Source: Candidatus Neoruminococcus faecicola (GTDB lineage Bacteria > Bacillota > Clostridia > Oscillospirales > Ruminococcaceae). From it: a stretch of 37,560 nt of DNA. The notes below the pieces were generated by a model. That model worked only from the letters and a program-made list of their open reading frames with translations, did not search any database and was not told the DNA's origin. The translations under genes and the position numbers were made by a program. Below are positions 7,635 through 15,075 of this stretch, one piece after another; positions within the stretch are counted from its first letter, which is position 1, and the number at the start of each line of letters is the position of its first letter. The stretch lies in assembly GCA_904398325.1 (NCBI GenBank), contig CAJFPC010000035.1, positions 1 to 37,560 on the forward strand. The letters run 5' to 3'.

Positions 7635-8291
7635 ATGAACCAAAGCGAAATCCTCTGCCATATTGACCATACCCTGCTGCAGGCGGACTGCCGCTGGCAG
7701 CAGATTCAGCGCACCTGCCGCCTGGCGGAGCACTTCGGCGCCGCCAGCGCCTGCATCCCGCCCACCTTTGTGGAGCGCTGCCGGGCGCAGTTTGCGCATC
7801 TGACCCTCTGCACGGTGATCGGCTTCCCGCTGGGGTATCACACCGCCGCCGTCAAAGCGGAGGAAGCCCGCCAGGCCATCGCCGGCGGCGCTGACGAAAT
7901 CGATCTGGTCGTCAACCTGGGCGACGTCAAGGACAGCCGCTGGCAGCAGGTGGAGCAGGAGCTGCGCCTGGTGCGCGCCGCCGCCGGGGCGCATATCCTC
8001 AAAGTGATTGTGGAGGCCTGTTATCTGACCCGGGAGGAAAAAATCCGCCTGTGCCGGCTGATCGGCGAAACCGGCGCCGATTATATCAAAACCTCCACCG
8101 GATTCGGCAGCGGCGGCGCCGTGCTGGAGGATGTGGCCCTGTTCCGGCAGCACCTGGCGGACGGGGTAAAGATCAAGGCCGCCGGCGGCATCCGCACCCT
8201 GGCACAGGCTCAGGCGTTCCTGCAGGCGGGCTGCGAGCGCATCGGCAGCAGCGCCATCCTGGCCGCACTGGCGGAAAAGGAGGGACTGTGA
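7635..8291 (+). CDS. deoC: Deoxyribose-phosphate aldolase
   Basis: A 218-residue class I aldolase that splits 2-deoxyribose 5-phosphate into glyceraldehyde 3-phosphate and acetaldehyde. Family landmarks: opening IDHTLL, the Schiff-base lysine in DYIKTSTGF, the second lysine in VKIKAAGGIR, and HILKVIVEAC. GGGAGGAG precedes the ATG. Its stop overlaps the cdd start (TGATG), so the two are translationally coupled. It is the last enzymatic step of the deoxynucleoside catabolism encoded by this operon, although first in gene order. Confidence 0.96.
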   Translation: MNQSEILCHIDHTLLQADCRWQQIQRTCRLAEHFGAASACIPPTFVERCRAQFAHLTLCTVIGFPLGYHTAAVKAEEARQAIAGGADEIDLVVNLGDVKDSRWQQVEQELRLVRAAAGAHILKVIVEACYLTREEKIRLCRLIGETGADYIKTSTGFGSGGAVLEDVALFRQHLADGVKIKAAGGIRTLAQAQAFLQAGCERIGSSAILAALAEKEGL

Positions 8292-8728
8292 TGCTCACAG
8301 ACGCACAGCTCCGGCAGCTGGCCCAGGCCGCCCTCTTGGCCCGGCAGAACGCCTGGTGCCCCCATTCCGGCTTTGCGGTGGGGGCCGCCCTGCTGGGGGA
8401 GGACGGAGCCCTTTATACCGGCTGCAATCTAGAAAACGCCTCCTACGGCGCCACCCTCTGCGCGGAACGCGCCGCTCTGGCCGCCGCTGTCAGCGCAGGC
8501 TGCCGGCATTTTGCAGCCATCGCCATCGCCGGGGGCCGGGCCGGCCTGCCGGTCACGGAATTCTGCCCGCCCTGCGGCATCTGCCGGCAGGCGCTGGCGG
8601 AATTCTGCGGGGAGGATTTCCCCATCCTGCTGGTACGTGAGGACGATATGCGCCGCTGCACCCTGGGGGAGCTGCTGCCCCTGGCATTTCATCTGAACCG
8701 GGAGGAATCCAAGCATGAGAATGTATGA
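8291..8728 (+). CDS. cdd: Cytidine deaminase
   Basis: A 145-residue zinc enzyme converting cytidine and deoxycytidine to uridine and deoxyuridine. The catalytic zinc site is complete: CAERAAL (one cysteine ligand plus the proton-shuttling glutamate) and PPCGICRQ (two cysteine ligands), as in homotetrameric Cdd. The substrate loop NLENASYGATLCAER is conserved. The start ATG overlaps the deoC stop, and its end overlaps the phosphorylase start by 14 bases. Some in-frame alternatives upstream would run through deoC and are not needed. Confidence 0.95.
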   Translation: MLTDAQLRQLAQAALLARQNAWCPHSGFAVGAALLGEDGALYTGCNLENASYGATLCAERAALAAAVSAGCRHFAAIAIAGGRAGLPVTEFCPPCGICRQALAEFCGEDFPILLVREDDMRRCTLGELLPLAFHLNREESKHENV

Positions 8729-10037
8729 TATCCTGGCCAAAAAACGGGATGGCCTCACCCTCGCCCCGCAGGAGCTGGAATTTTTCGCCCGCGGCGCCGC
8801 CGACGGCTCCATCCCCGATTACCAGCTCTCCGCCATGCTCATGGCCATCTACCTGAACGGCATGAGCGATGAGGAGACCGCCGCCCTCACCGATGCTATG
8901 GCCCGTTCCGGCGATCTGGTGGATCTTTCCCCCATCCCCGGCGTCAAGGTGGATAAGCACAGCACCGGCGGCGTAGGCGACAAGACCACCCTGATCGTGG
9001 GGCCCATTGTGGCGGCCTGCGGCGTGCCGGTGGCGAAAATGTCCGGCGCGGGGCTGGGCCACACCGGCGGCACCATCGACAAGCTGTGCGCTATCCCCGG
9101 CTTTGAGACCCAGCTGGAAAAGGAGCGCTTTTTTGAGATCGTGCGCACCGTGGGCCTGGCGGTCATCAGCCAGAGCGGCAACATCGCCCCGGCGGATAAA
9201 AAGCTCTACGCCCTGCGGGATGTGACCGCCACCATCGGCAGCCTGCCGCTGATCGCCAGTTCGGTGATGAGCAAAAAAATCGCCTCGGGGGCGGACGCCA
9301 TCCTCCTGGATGTGAAAACCGGCGACGGCGCCTTTATGAAAACGCCGGAGGAAGCCGTCGCCCTGGCCCGGTGCATGGTCGGCATCGGCGAAGCGGTGGG
9401 CCGCCGCACCGCCGCCCTCATCACCGGGATGGATCGTCCCCTGGGCTATGCGGTGGGCAACGCCCTGGAGGTGGCAGAGGCCATCCGCCTGTTGGGCGGG
9501 GAGGAAATCCCCGACCTGCGCGAGGTCTGTCTCGCCCTGGCAGCCGGGATGCTGCATCTGGCGGGCAAGGGGGAGGAAGCCCACTGCCGTCTCCTGGCCG
9601 AGCAGGCGCTGAAAAGCGGCCGCGCCCTGGAAAAACTGCGCCAGATGATCGCCGCCCAGGGCGGGGACAGCCGCGTGACGGAGGATCCTTCCCTGCTGCC
9701 GCTGGCCCCGGTGCAGAAAGCCCTGACCGCCTGGCAGGACGGCTTTGTGGAGCAGATGGCCGCCCAGCACTGCGGCACCGCCTCCATGCTGCTGGGGGCG
9801 GGCCGCGCCAAAAAGGAGGACCCCATCGACTACGGGGCGGGCATCCGCTTTCTTAAAAAGCCGGGGGACCCGGTGCAGAAGGGCGAGGCGCTGGCCATCC
9901 TCTATACCTCCGACGCCGCGCGGCTGCCCCAGGCCGAGGAACACCTGCGCGCCGCCATCCGGCTCTCTGGTGAAGCTCCCCGCCTGGCGCCGCTCCTTTA
10001 TGCCCGCGTCACCCGGGATGGGGTGCAGCGCTTCTGA
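8715..10037 (+). CDS. pdp: Pyrimidine-nucleoside phosphorylase
   Basis: A 440-residue phosphorylase of the thymidine/pyrimidine family that releases the base and (deoxy)ribose 1-phosphate. Conserved stretches include VDKHSTGGVGDKTTL, KMSGAGLGHTGGTIDK (phosphate and substrate loops) and DVKTGDGAFM. The Firmicutes enzymes accept uridine, deoxyuridine and thymidine, so pdp is a better name than deoA; sequence alone does not prove the substrate range. With cdd and deoC it forms a short route from pyrimidine deoxynucleosides to central metabolism. A phosphopentomutase would be needed and is not here. Confidence 0.95.
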   Translation: MRMYDILAKKRDGLTLAPQELEFFARGAADGSIPDYQLSAMLMAIYLNGMSDEETAALTDAMARSGDLVDLSPIPGVKVDKHSTGGVGDKTTLIVGPIVAACGVPVAKMSGAGLGHTGGTIDKLCAIPGFETQLEKERFFEIVRTVGLAVISQSGNIAPADKKLYALRDVTATIGSLPLIASSVMSKKIASGADAILLDVKTGDGAFMKTPEEAVALARCMVGIGEAVGRRTAALITGMDRPLGYAVGNALEVAEAIRLLGGEEIPDLREVCLALAAGMLHLAGKGEEAHCRLLAEQALKSGRALEKLRQMIAAQGGDSRVTEDPSLLPLAPVQKALTAWQDGFVEQMAAQHCGTASMLLGAGRAKKEDPIDYGAGIRFLKKPGDPVQKGEALAILYTSDAARLPQAEEHLRAAIRLSGEAPRLAPLLYARVTRDGVQRF

Positions 10038-10065
10038 CCGCCGCTCCCGCCGAAAACTGCCATGC

Positions 10066-10100
10066 AAAAAGCCCCCGGAGGATCCGAGGGCTTTTCTTTT
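10066..10100. terminator. Bidirectional terminator after pdp
   Basis: Stem AAAAGCCC/GGGCTTTT with inner CGGA/TCCG pairs; TTTTCTTTT on the plus side and a T5 on the minus side. It closes the pdp operon and the small convergent gene at 10110-10265. Confidence 0.85.
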
Positions 10101-10109
10101 GATCCCTGC

Positions 10110-10265
10110 TCAGAACTGCTGCACTGCGGCATAAGGCGCCGCTGCCGCGCTGGAGGCGCTCTCCCCCGGCAGCCACCGGTTGATGAGCACCGACGCCAGC
10201 ACAATCACCACGCCGGCGATCACATACGCCAGCCAAATGGGATATTTTTTCTTTGGATTCGCCAT
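10110..10265 (-). CDS. Small single-pass membrane protein, 51 residues
   Basis: A short gene. The protein begins MANPKKKYPIWLAYVIAGVV: a positively charged start, then one strongly hydrophobic helix (about residues 9-28), NRWLPGES, and an Ala-rich tail ending YAAVQQF. The charge pattern predicts N-terminus inside. The ATG has only a weak GGTGG upstream. Support comes from the clean membrane helix, its fit between terminator and start, and the absence of any competing gene. No family recognised; function unknown. Confidence 0.6.
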   Translation of the reverse strand: MANPKKKYPIWLAYVIAGVVIVLASVLINRWLPGESASSAAAAPYAAVQQF

Positions 10266-10391
10266 GCTAAGACCACCATGCTTTCTTCCGTCGTTTCATC
10301 GCACCACTGGGGCGCTACCCCGTTATTATAGCACAGTCCGCCTCTTTTGTGGAATACCCGTCAAAAAAAGTATGCCGCCCGGCGAAAAATA

Positions 10392-10400
10392 TGCTATACT
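10392..10400 (+). promoter_or_regulatory. Extended -10 promoter of the patatin gene
   Basis: TGCTATACT, a TG-extended -10, 48 bases before the start codon; no good -35. The region 10266-10391 otherwise holds nothing I recognise. Confidence 0.6.
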
Positions 10401-10448
10401 GATTTTATCATCCGGCCCAGAATCCCGGGCCATCAAGGAGGCAGCAGT

Positions 10449-11297
10449 ATGAAAATCGGCCTGGTGCTGGAAGGCGGCGGCCTTCGCGGCATGTACACCA
10501 ACGGCGTGCTGGATGCGTTTCTGGATGCGCATTTCATGCCGGATTATATCATCGGCGTCTCGGCGGGGGCCTGCAACGGGGTTTCCTATGCAGCCGGGCA
10601 GCGGGGCCGGGGCCGCCGGGTGATTATGGACCACGTTGGCGATCCCAGATATCTGAGCCTGAGCAATTATGTGAAGACCCGATCCCTCTTTGGGATGGAA
10701 TTCATTTTCCACACCATCCCGGAGGAAATGGAATATTTTGACTATGACGCCTTCCTCTCCAATCCCTGCGAATTTGTCACCGGCGTGACCGATCTGCTCA
10801 CCGGCCGGCCCGCCTATTTTGACAAAAGCGCCCTGGATCATGACACCACCGTGCTGATGGCGTCCTCCTCCATCCCCATTTTTTCGCCGCCGGTGTTTTA
10901 CCGGGGCAGGCGGTATCTGGATGGCGGCACCAGCGACCCCATCCCGGTAAAAAAGGCCCTGGCCGACGGCTGCGACCGGGTGGTTGTGGTGCTGACCCGC
11001 AACCGGGATTACCGCAAGGCCCCCGAAAAATGGAAGAAAATCTACCACCATTGCTTCCGCCATACCCCTGCCATGGCCGCCTGCCTGGACCGGCGTCACC
11101 TGGTCTATAACGCCGCCCTCAAGGCCATCCGCCGCCTGGAGAAGGAGGGGCGCGCCCTGGTCATTGCTCCCACCCAGCCCATGACCCTGGGCCGTTTTGA
11201 CAAGGACCCGAAAAAGCTGGAGGCCGTCTACCGCATGGGCCTGCGGGATGCAAAAGAAAAAGCCGCCCAGCTGCTCGCCTTCACCGGCAGAGGCTGA
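10449..11297 (+). CDS. Patatin-like phospholipase (YjjU type)
   Basis: A 282-residue serine lipid hydrolase. It has the oxyanion loop LEGGGLRGMY (residues about 7-16), the nucleophile elbow GVSAGA with the catalytic serine near residue 39, and the dyad aspartate in YLDGGTSDP. The family cleaves acyl chains from glycerophospholipids or related esters, cytoplasmic here since no signal peptide is visible. AAGGAGG sits 9 bases before the chosen ATG; a longer frame starting further left has no ribosome site and would span the promoter. The gene stands alone between promoter and terminator. The natural substrate is unknown. Confidence 0.92.
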   Translation: MKIGLVLEGGGLRGMYTNGVLDAFLDAHFMPDYIIGVSAGACNGVSYAAGQRGRGRRVIMDHVGDPRYLSLSNYVKTRSLFGMEFIFHTIPEEMEYFDYDAFLSNPCEFVTGVTDLLTGRPAYFDKSALDHDTTVLMASSSIPIFSPPVFYRGRRYLDGGTSDPIPVKKALADGCDRVVVVLTRNRDYRKAPEKWKKIYHHCFRHTPAMAACLDRRHLVYNAALKAIRRLEKEGRALVIAPTQPMTLGRFDKDPKKLEAVYRMGLRDAKEKAAQLLAFTGRG

Positions 11298-11310
11298 TTT
11301 AAAGAAAAGC

Positions 11311-11346
11311 AAAACAGCATGCGCTGTGCGCATGCTGTTTTTGTTT
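11311..11346. terminator. Bidirectional terminator (patatin / RNHCP)
   Basis: A perfect 13-bp stem (AAACAGCATGCGC), loop TGT, T-rich tail on the plus strand and an A-rich flank giving T residues on the minus strand. It serves two converging genes. Confidence 0.9.
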
Positions 11347-11357
11347 TCCGCCCGAGG

Positions 11358-11792
11358 TTAGTCCCGGCGGCCCAGGCAGCCGTCGCCGCCCATCAGGGCG
11401 GTCATTTCCTCCACGCGCTCCAGCGGGAAGGGCGGCTGCGACAGCGGCCGCATAGCGATGGACATCAGCTTCATGGGGTTGTCATCCGCGGCGATGCGGT
11501 TGGAGCTGAAATGCCCGCACCGCCGGCAACGGTGGATGATAGCCCATTCGCCGTTTTTGCGCACCCAGACGCCCACCGGCTCCATGATGCCGCCGCAGTC
11601 CGCCTGGCGGTCCCCCGGCTCCTCATCCACGTGCAGGCTGCACAAACAGTTGGGGCAGTGGTTGCGGTGCCCGCTGCCCGCGCCGGCAGGCACCACTGGG
11701 CGCCCGCACACCTTGCAGGTGAAATGCTCGCGGCAGGGGTGGGTTTTATAATAGCCTTTTTCGTAGGATTTTTTCTTGTTTTCGCGGTTCAT
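11358..11792 (-). CDS. RNHCP domain protein (zinc-ribbon-like)
   Basis: A 144-residue protein containing the motif that names the RNHCP family (GHRNHCPNCLCSLHVDE), flanked by other cysteine pairs, FTCKVCGRPV and HRCRRCGHFSSNR, giving probable zinc-ribbon knuckles. The very basic start (NRENKKKSYEKGYYK) could contact nucleic acid. The family has no defined function. It follows marR after 25 bases with AAGGGGG before its start, so the two are probably one transcript under MarR control. Confidence 0.88.
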   Translation of the reverse strand: MNRENKKKSYEKGYYKTHPCREHFTCKVCGRPVVPAGAGSGHRNHCPNCLCSLHVDEEPGDRQADCGGIMEPVGVWVRKNGEWAIIHRCRRCGHFSSNRIAADDNPMKLMSIAMRPLSQPPFPLERVEEMTALMGGDGCLGRRD

Positions 11793-11817
11793 GTTGTGAT
11801 ACCCCCTTGGCGCAGGG

Positions 11818-12249
11818 TCACAGCATGGCAGACAGGTATTTTTTCAGTGCGTCCCGGTATTTCTGCGTCAAAAGCAGATACTGCTGCTGTTCCTCTGCGC
11901 TCCATTCCTTCCAGATTTGATTCTCGATCCGAAACAGCGGCTCCACTTTCTCCTGTGCATACTTCTCCCCTTTCCCGGTCAGGCAGACGACGGTGCTGTG
12001 CCCCCTGCCCTGTTCCAGACGCACAATGCCCTCCCGCTCCAGCTTGTGGACCGCCGAATGGATGGTCTGGCGGCTGATGCCGGCCAGCCTGGCAATCTCG
12101 CTCTGCGGGCAGCGGCCGCCTTTCTCCCAAAGGACATACAGGATATTCTGGACACTGTCCGAGACGCCCATCTTTACCGCCGCTTCATGGTAAAGGGCGT
12201 TGATCTCGCCGGCCAGATAGGTGTATTGCTCCGCTTGCAAATAGTGCAT
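11818..12249 (-). CDS. MarR-family transcriptional regulator
   Basis: A 143-residue winged-helix regulator. The DNA-binding region runs about residues 33-95: CPQSEIARLAGISRQTIHSA is helix-turn-helix, HKLEREGIVRLEQGRGHSTV forms the wing. Terminal helices give the dimer interface. MarR proteins respond to small phenolics, oxidants or antibiotics; no ligand can be inferred. The start is supported by GGGAGGAA. Two palindromes lie over its promoter, which points to autorepression. The only partner gene is RNHCP, so the target may be elsewhere. Confidence 0.92.
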   Translation of the reverse strand: MHYLQAEQYTYLAGEINALYHEAAVKMGVSDSVQNILYVLWEKGGRCPQSEIARLAGISRQTIHSAVHKLEREGIVRLEQGRGHSTVVCLTGKGEKYAQEKVEPLFRIENQIWKEWSAEEQQQYLLLTQKYRDALKKYLSAML

Positions 12250-12263
12250 CTGTGTTCCTCCCT

Positions 12264-12315
12264 ATGTACGATTTCGTACATGTAATATGGTATCCGATTT
12301 CGGACATATTGTCAA
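12264..12315 (-). promoter_or_regulatory. marR promoter with two overlapping operator palindromes
   Basis: Minus-strand TTGACA (12310-12315), 17 bases, TACCAT (12287-12292). A perfect palindrome ATGTACGATTTCGTACAT (12264-12281) covers the expected start point. A sister site, TATCCGA-TT-TCGGACA (12291-12306, one mismatch), fills the spacer between -35 and -10. The centres are 26 bases apart. Binding at either would block RNA polymerase. Confidence 0.8.
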
Positions 12316-12334
12316 CAGTCTTCTTAAATTTTTG

Positions 12335-12374
12335 AAAAAAATAAAACCTGCACAGGCACATGCCCGCACAGGCT
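12335..12374 (-). terminator. Probable terminator after the YgjP-type gene
   Basis: Minus strand: AGCCTG...CAGGTT outer pairs around an inner GGCA-TG-TGCC, followed by TTTTATTTTTTT. The stem is imperfect, but the T-tract and position fit. Confidence 0.5.
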
Positions 12375-12380
12375 TTCATT

Positions 12381-13106
12381 CTATGGCTGACGGCTGGGGG
12401 GCTCCTCCCACCAGTTCTGCCGCTCCAGCTGACGGGCCAGGGCGCGCAGCCGCTCCCGGCAGGCCCGCCAATGGGGGCAGTATTCTTCCACCACCGCCCA
12501 AAAGGCCGGGGAATGATTCATCTGCCGCCGGTGGGCCAGCTCGTGGATGACCACATAGTCCACCGCCTCGGGATCGGCCATCATCAGGTAAAGGCTGAAG
12601 CTGAGATTGCCGGCCCCGCTGCAGGAGCCCCACCGGGTCCTGGCCGCACGGATGCTGACCCGCCCTGCCGTGACGCCCATCCGCTCCCGCCAGTAGGCGA
12701 CCCGCTCCGGCAGGATCTCCCGGGCAGCCCGGCGATATTCCTCCAGCGCGGCGGCGCGCCGCAGCAAAAAATCCCCCTGCGGCAGCAAAAACAGCTCCTT
12801 CTGCGGCTGCAGCCTGGCCTTGCCGTCGGGGGCGGCAGCCACCGTGACTTGGCCGCCCAGGTAGACTAGACGCTGCCCGTCCTCCAGCCGGAAGCGCCGC
12901 CGCTCCTCCCGCAGGGCGGCGGCCTGCTGCTGTTTTTCCCAGGCCCACTGCCGGTGCTGCTGCCAAAAGGCCTCAATCACCGGCAGCCCCAGCCGCAGCG
13001 GCGCACGGATCTCCGGGACGCCGTCCCGGCCGATGTGAAGCGCCAGGGTCTTGCGGCGGCTGCGCACCAGCCGGCAGCCGCCCTCCAAGCTGCTGCCAGC
13101 GTTCAT
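12381..13106 (-). CDS. YgjP/SprT-like zinc metallopeptidase (M48-type, DUF45)
   Basis: A 241-residue protein with the YgjP layout: a beta-rich N-terminus with RRKTLALHIGRDGVPEIRAP, then RTRWGSCSGAGNLSFSL and the zinc motif HELAHRRQMNHSPAFW (HExxH, third ligand histidine after the turn). The cytoplasmic family is widespread and of uncertain substrate; some members act on DNA-protein crosslinks. The start overlaps the preceding gene's stop by 4 bases (ATGA), and it is last in a HAD/membrane-protein/peptidase operon. Confidence 0.9.
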   Translation of the reverse strand: MNAGSSLEGGCRLVRSRRKTLALHIGRDGVPEIRAPLRLGLPVIEAFWQQHRQWAWEKQQQAAALREERRRFRLEDGQRLVYLGGQVTVAAAPDGKARLQPQKELFLLPQGDFLLRRAAALEEYRRAAREILPERVAYWRERMGVTAGRVSIRAARTRWGSCSGAGNLSFSLYLMMADPEAVDYVVIHELAHRRQMNHSPAFWAVVEEYCPHWRACRERLRALARQLERQNWWEEPPSRQP

Positions 13107-13732
13107 GCCGCCACCTGGATCTGGTCGAAATACTCCTTCGCCATATCCATAAAGCGCATGGTCTTAAACACCGAGCCGGTGCTCCCCTCGCTGGAAAGCC
13201 AGACCACCCAGGTCTCCTCCCCCACCGGGAACACGCTGAAAAAGCAGTTGCGGTCATCCCCCAGGCCTACGCCATCCACATGGGGATAATCTGTCCGCTG
13301 GCTGATGGCATAATCCGGCTGGGCAAACTGCCAGCCCTCCTCCTCGCTGCTGGCGTTGTAGCTGCCGGGAGTGTTCACCTCCCCGATAAACTGCTCATAA
13401 ACCGCCTGCAGATCCTCCATATCCTCGCTGGGGATCTCATAACGCCATACCTGCACCCCCAGCGCATCCTGCTTGGAGTAGGCGAAGGGGCTTTCCGGCT
13501 GCTGGCCGTAGCGCACCTCCCCCGGCACCAGCAGCGTCACGCCGGTATCCTCCAAGGCGGCCTGCTGCCAATCCTCCAGATGGTACCCCTGGCCGGAACG
13601 CAGATAAAAAAACAGCACTGCCGCCACTGCAGCTGCCGCCAGGATCACCACCAGCTTGATAATATCCCCGCGGGTCATTTTGCCGACCTGGAGCGGCTTG
13701 GCATAACGGGACTGAGGCTCTTTCTCTTTCAT
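13103..13732 (-). CDS. Membrane-anchored protein of unknown function
   Basis: A 209-residue protein: charged start (KEKEPQSRYAK), one transmembrane helix at about residues 26-47 (IIKLVVILAAAAVAAVLFFY), and an outside domain of about 155 residues rich in Trp, Tyr, Glu and Asp with no family I recognise. The chosen ATG overlaps the HAD stop by 4 bases; an in-frame earlier start would read deep into the HAD gene. The outside domain may belong to the lipoprotein-like stress or PsbP-type folds, but I cannot show this. Confidence 0.8.
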   Translation of the reverse strand: MKEKEPQSRYAKPLQVGKMTRGDIIKLVVILAAAAVAAVLFFYLRSGQGYHLEDWQQAALEDTGVTLLVPGEVRYGQQPESPFAYSKQDALGVQVWRYEIPSEDMEDLQAVYEQFIGEVNTPGSYNASSEEEGWQFAQPDYAISQRTDYPHVDGVGLGDDRNCFFSVFPVGEETWVVWLSSEGSTGSVFKTMRFMDMAKEYFDQIQVAA

Positions 13733-14367
13733 GGGCGCTTCCCTTCCCTTTCTAACAGTGTCAAATATTCCGCCGGCTGCCTTAGCACATAGTCGGGATG
13801 GTAGCCGCTGCGGTCCATGGCGCCCCAGCCCGCCAGGGCAAATTTCACCCCGGCCCGCTGGGCGCACAGGCAGTCATATTGGGTATCCCCCAAATAGAGG
13901 CATTCCTCCGGCCGGGCCTGCAGCAGCTCCAGCATCCGCCGCATGGGCGCCGGGTCCGGCTTGTGCAGAGCCGTGTCGCTGGAGGTGACCACGGTGGGAA
14001 AATACCGCTCCAGCCCGAAAAACGGGAAATCCCGCTCCACCTCCGGCCGGGTGCGGGAGGTGATGACCCCCATCGGCCAGCCCTGGGCCTTCAGGGCATC
14101 CAGAACCGGCTGAATGCCGTCATAAAGCTTCATCAGGCGGCGGTTTTCCCCCACCCGCTGTTCCCAGGCGGGGATAAAGGTGCCGTCATCCCGGAGCCCC
14201 AGCCGGGCCAGGGCATCCACACTGGGGATGCCGAATACAAATCGCAGCTCCTCCTCGCTCTTTTCCCAGCCAAAGCGCTCCCGCAGCAGCTGCTGCAGCG
14301 AGACGATAAAGGCCCTGGCGGTGTCGATGAGGGTGCCGTCCACATCAAAGATCAGGTAGCGGTACAT
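13729..14367 (-). CDS. HAD-family hydrolase (phosphoglycolate phosphatase-like)
   Basis: A 212-residue HAD phosphatase of the PGP/Gph subgroup. Motif I is FDVDGTLID (two catalytic aspartates, residues about 7-15), motif II lies in GVITSRTRPE, motif III is KPDPAP and motif IV LGDTQYDCLCAQRAG. The helical cap is inserted between motifs I and II, as in class C1 caps. The start was set at MYRYLIFDVDG, with GAGGTGA upstream; the same frame extends further left but without ribosome site or similarity. First gene of the operon. Substrate unknown. Confidence 0.92.
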   Translation of the reverse strand: MYRYLIFDVDGTLIDTARAFIVSLQQLLRERFGWEKSEEELRFVFGIPSVDALARLGLRDDGTFIPAWEQRVGENRRLMKLYDGIQPVLDALKAQGWPMGVITSRTRPEVERDFPFFGLERYFPTVVTSSDTALHKPDPAPMRRMLELLQARPEECLYLGDTQYDCLCAQRAGVKFALAGWGAMDRSGYHPDYVLRQPAEYLTLLEREGKRP

Positions 14368-14535
14368 GCTTTCACCTCGGCAGATGGTTTGGCCGCCCAC
14401 GCCGGGCAGCATTTTTGTTATTCTACCATGAATTTCAATGCTCCGCAACGCTCCGAGGCGTCGGAATATTGAACTTTTCAGCCCACGGAAACCCCGAAAA
14501 ATCGGGGCCGGTAGTAACAAACTAATAACACGGTA

Positions 14536-14700
14536 TCACACCGGTTTTGCATAGTCAAGGGAAATTCAACCGGCCCCGCTTTTCAGCTTGCCCCACTTGG
14601 CAGCGCCGGTGCCGGTGCTTTCCGCTGCGATGGTATAAACACCCGGCTTGATGAAGCCATTCTTCCCATAAAAAACCGCCGCTGGCGAGAGCGGCCGCGC
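14536..14700 (-). pseudogene. Remnant of a cell-wall hydrolase C-terminal repeat domain
   Basis: On the minus strand a frame reads VFYGKNGFIKPGVYTIAAES, then AAKWGKLKSGAG, a TGA stop (14566-14568), then ISLDYAKPV and a second stop. The pattern KWGKLKSGAGWISLDY is the closing motif of SH3-like repeats in clostridial amidases and GH25 lysozymes, so the TGA stands exactly where Trp (TGG) belongs. There is no start codon, ribosome site or catalytic domain upstream. It is the tail of a lost gene with a nonsense mutation. A separate small hairpin (CCCCGA...TCGGGG, 14492-14507) and an inverted repeat GGGGCCGGT/ACCGGCCCC follow. Confidence 0.65.
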
Positions 14701-14712
14701 TCCTGCGGCAGC

Positions 14713-14967
14713 TTAAGGCATGCGGTGCGCCGTGATGATGGTGCAGCTGCCGGCATGGATGGTGATACGCACCCCACTGGTCTCGCAGTACCAGTTTTTT
14801 CCCCGGCGGCTCACCCGGCAGCCCGGCCGGAGAATAAGCTCCCGGCAATAGGCCACTATATCCTCGGATTCCTGCCGCCCCAGGTTCCTTTGGAGCCGCT
14901 GCAGGCCCATCTCTGTGGTGGAAAGCCGCTCCAGCTGCCCGATGAGGCATTCCTTTTCTTTCTCCAC
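14713..14967 (-). CDS. DUF3781 domain protein
   Basis: An 84-residue protein ending in the DUF3781 pattern: DIVAYCRELILRP, VSRRGKNWYCET, then VRITIHAGSCTIITAH. It begins with a Glu/Lys-rich helix (EKEKECLIGQLERL). The start is GTG with AAAGGAGG nine bases before it; no ATG fits. The family is small, cytoplasmic and uncharacterised. It lies just downstream of htpG beyond that gene's terminator; no strong promoter of its own is visible. Confidence 0.8.
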   Translation of the reverse strand: MEKEKECLIGQLERLSTTEMGLQRLQRNLGRQESEDIVAYCRELILRPGCRVSRRGKNWYCETSGVRITIHAGSCTIITAHRMP

Positions 14968-15036
14968 GGCAGCGCGCCTCCTTTCCAGACGATCAGTCTA
15001 TTGAATCGGATCTGCCCCCGCATTGCCAGCCCAGGG

Positions 15037-15070
15037 CAAAAGAAAAGGGAGACCGCAGCCCCCCTTTTTT
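15037..15070 (-). terminator. Terminator of htpG
   Basis: Minus-strand stem AAAAGGG/CCCTTTT with a GC-rich loop and a TTCTTTTG tail, directly after the htpG stop. Confidence 0.7.
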
Positions 15071-15075
15071 TCCAA

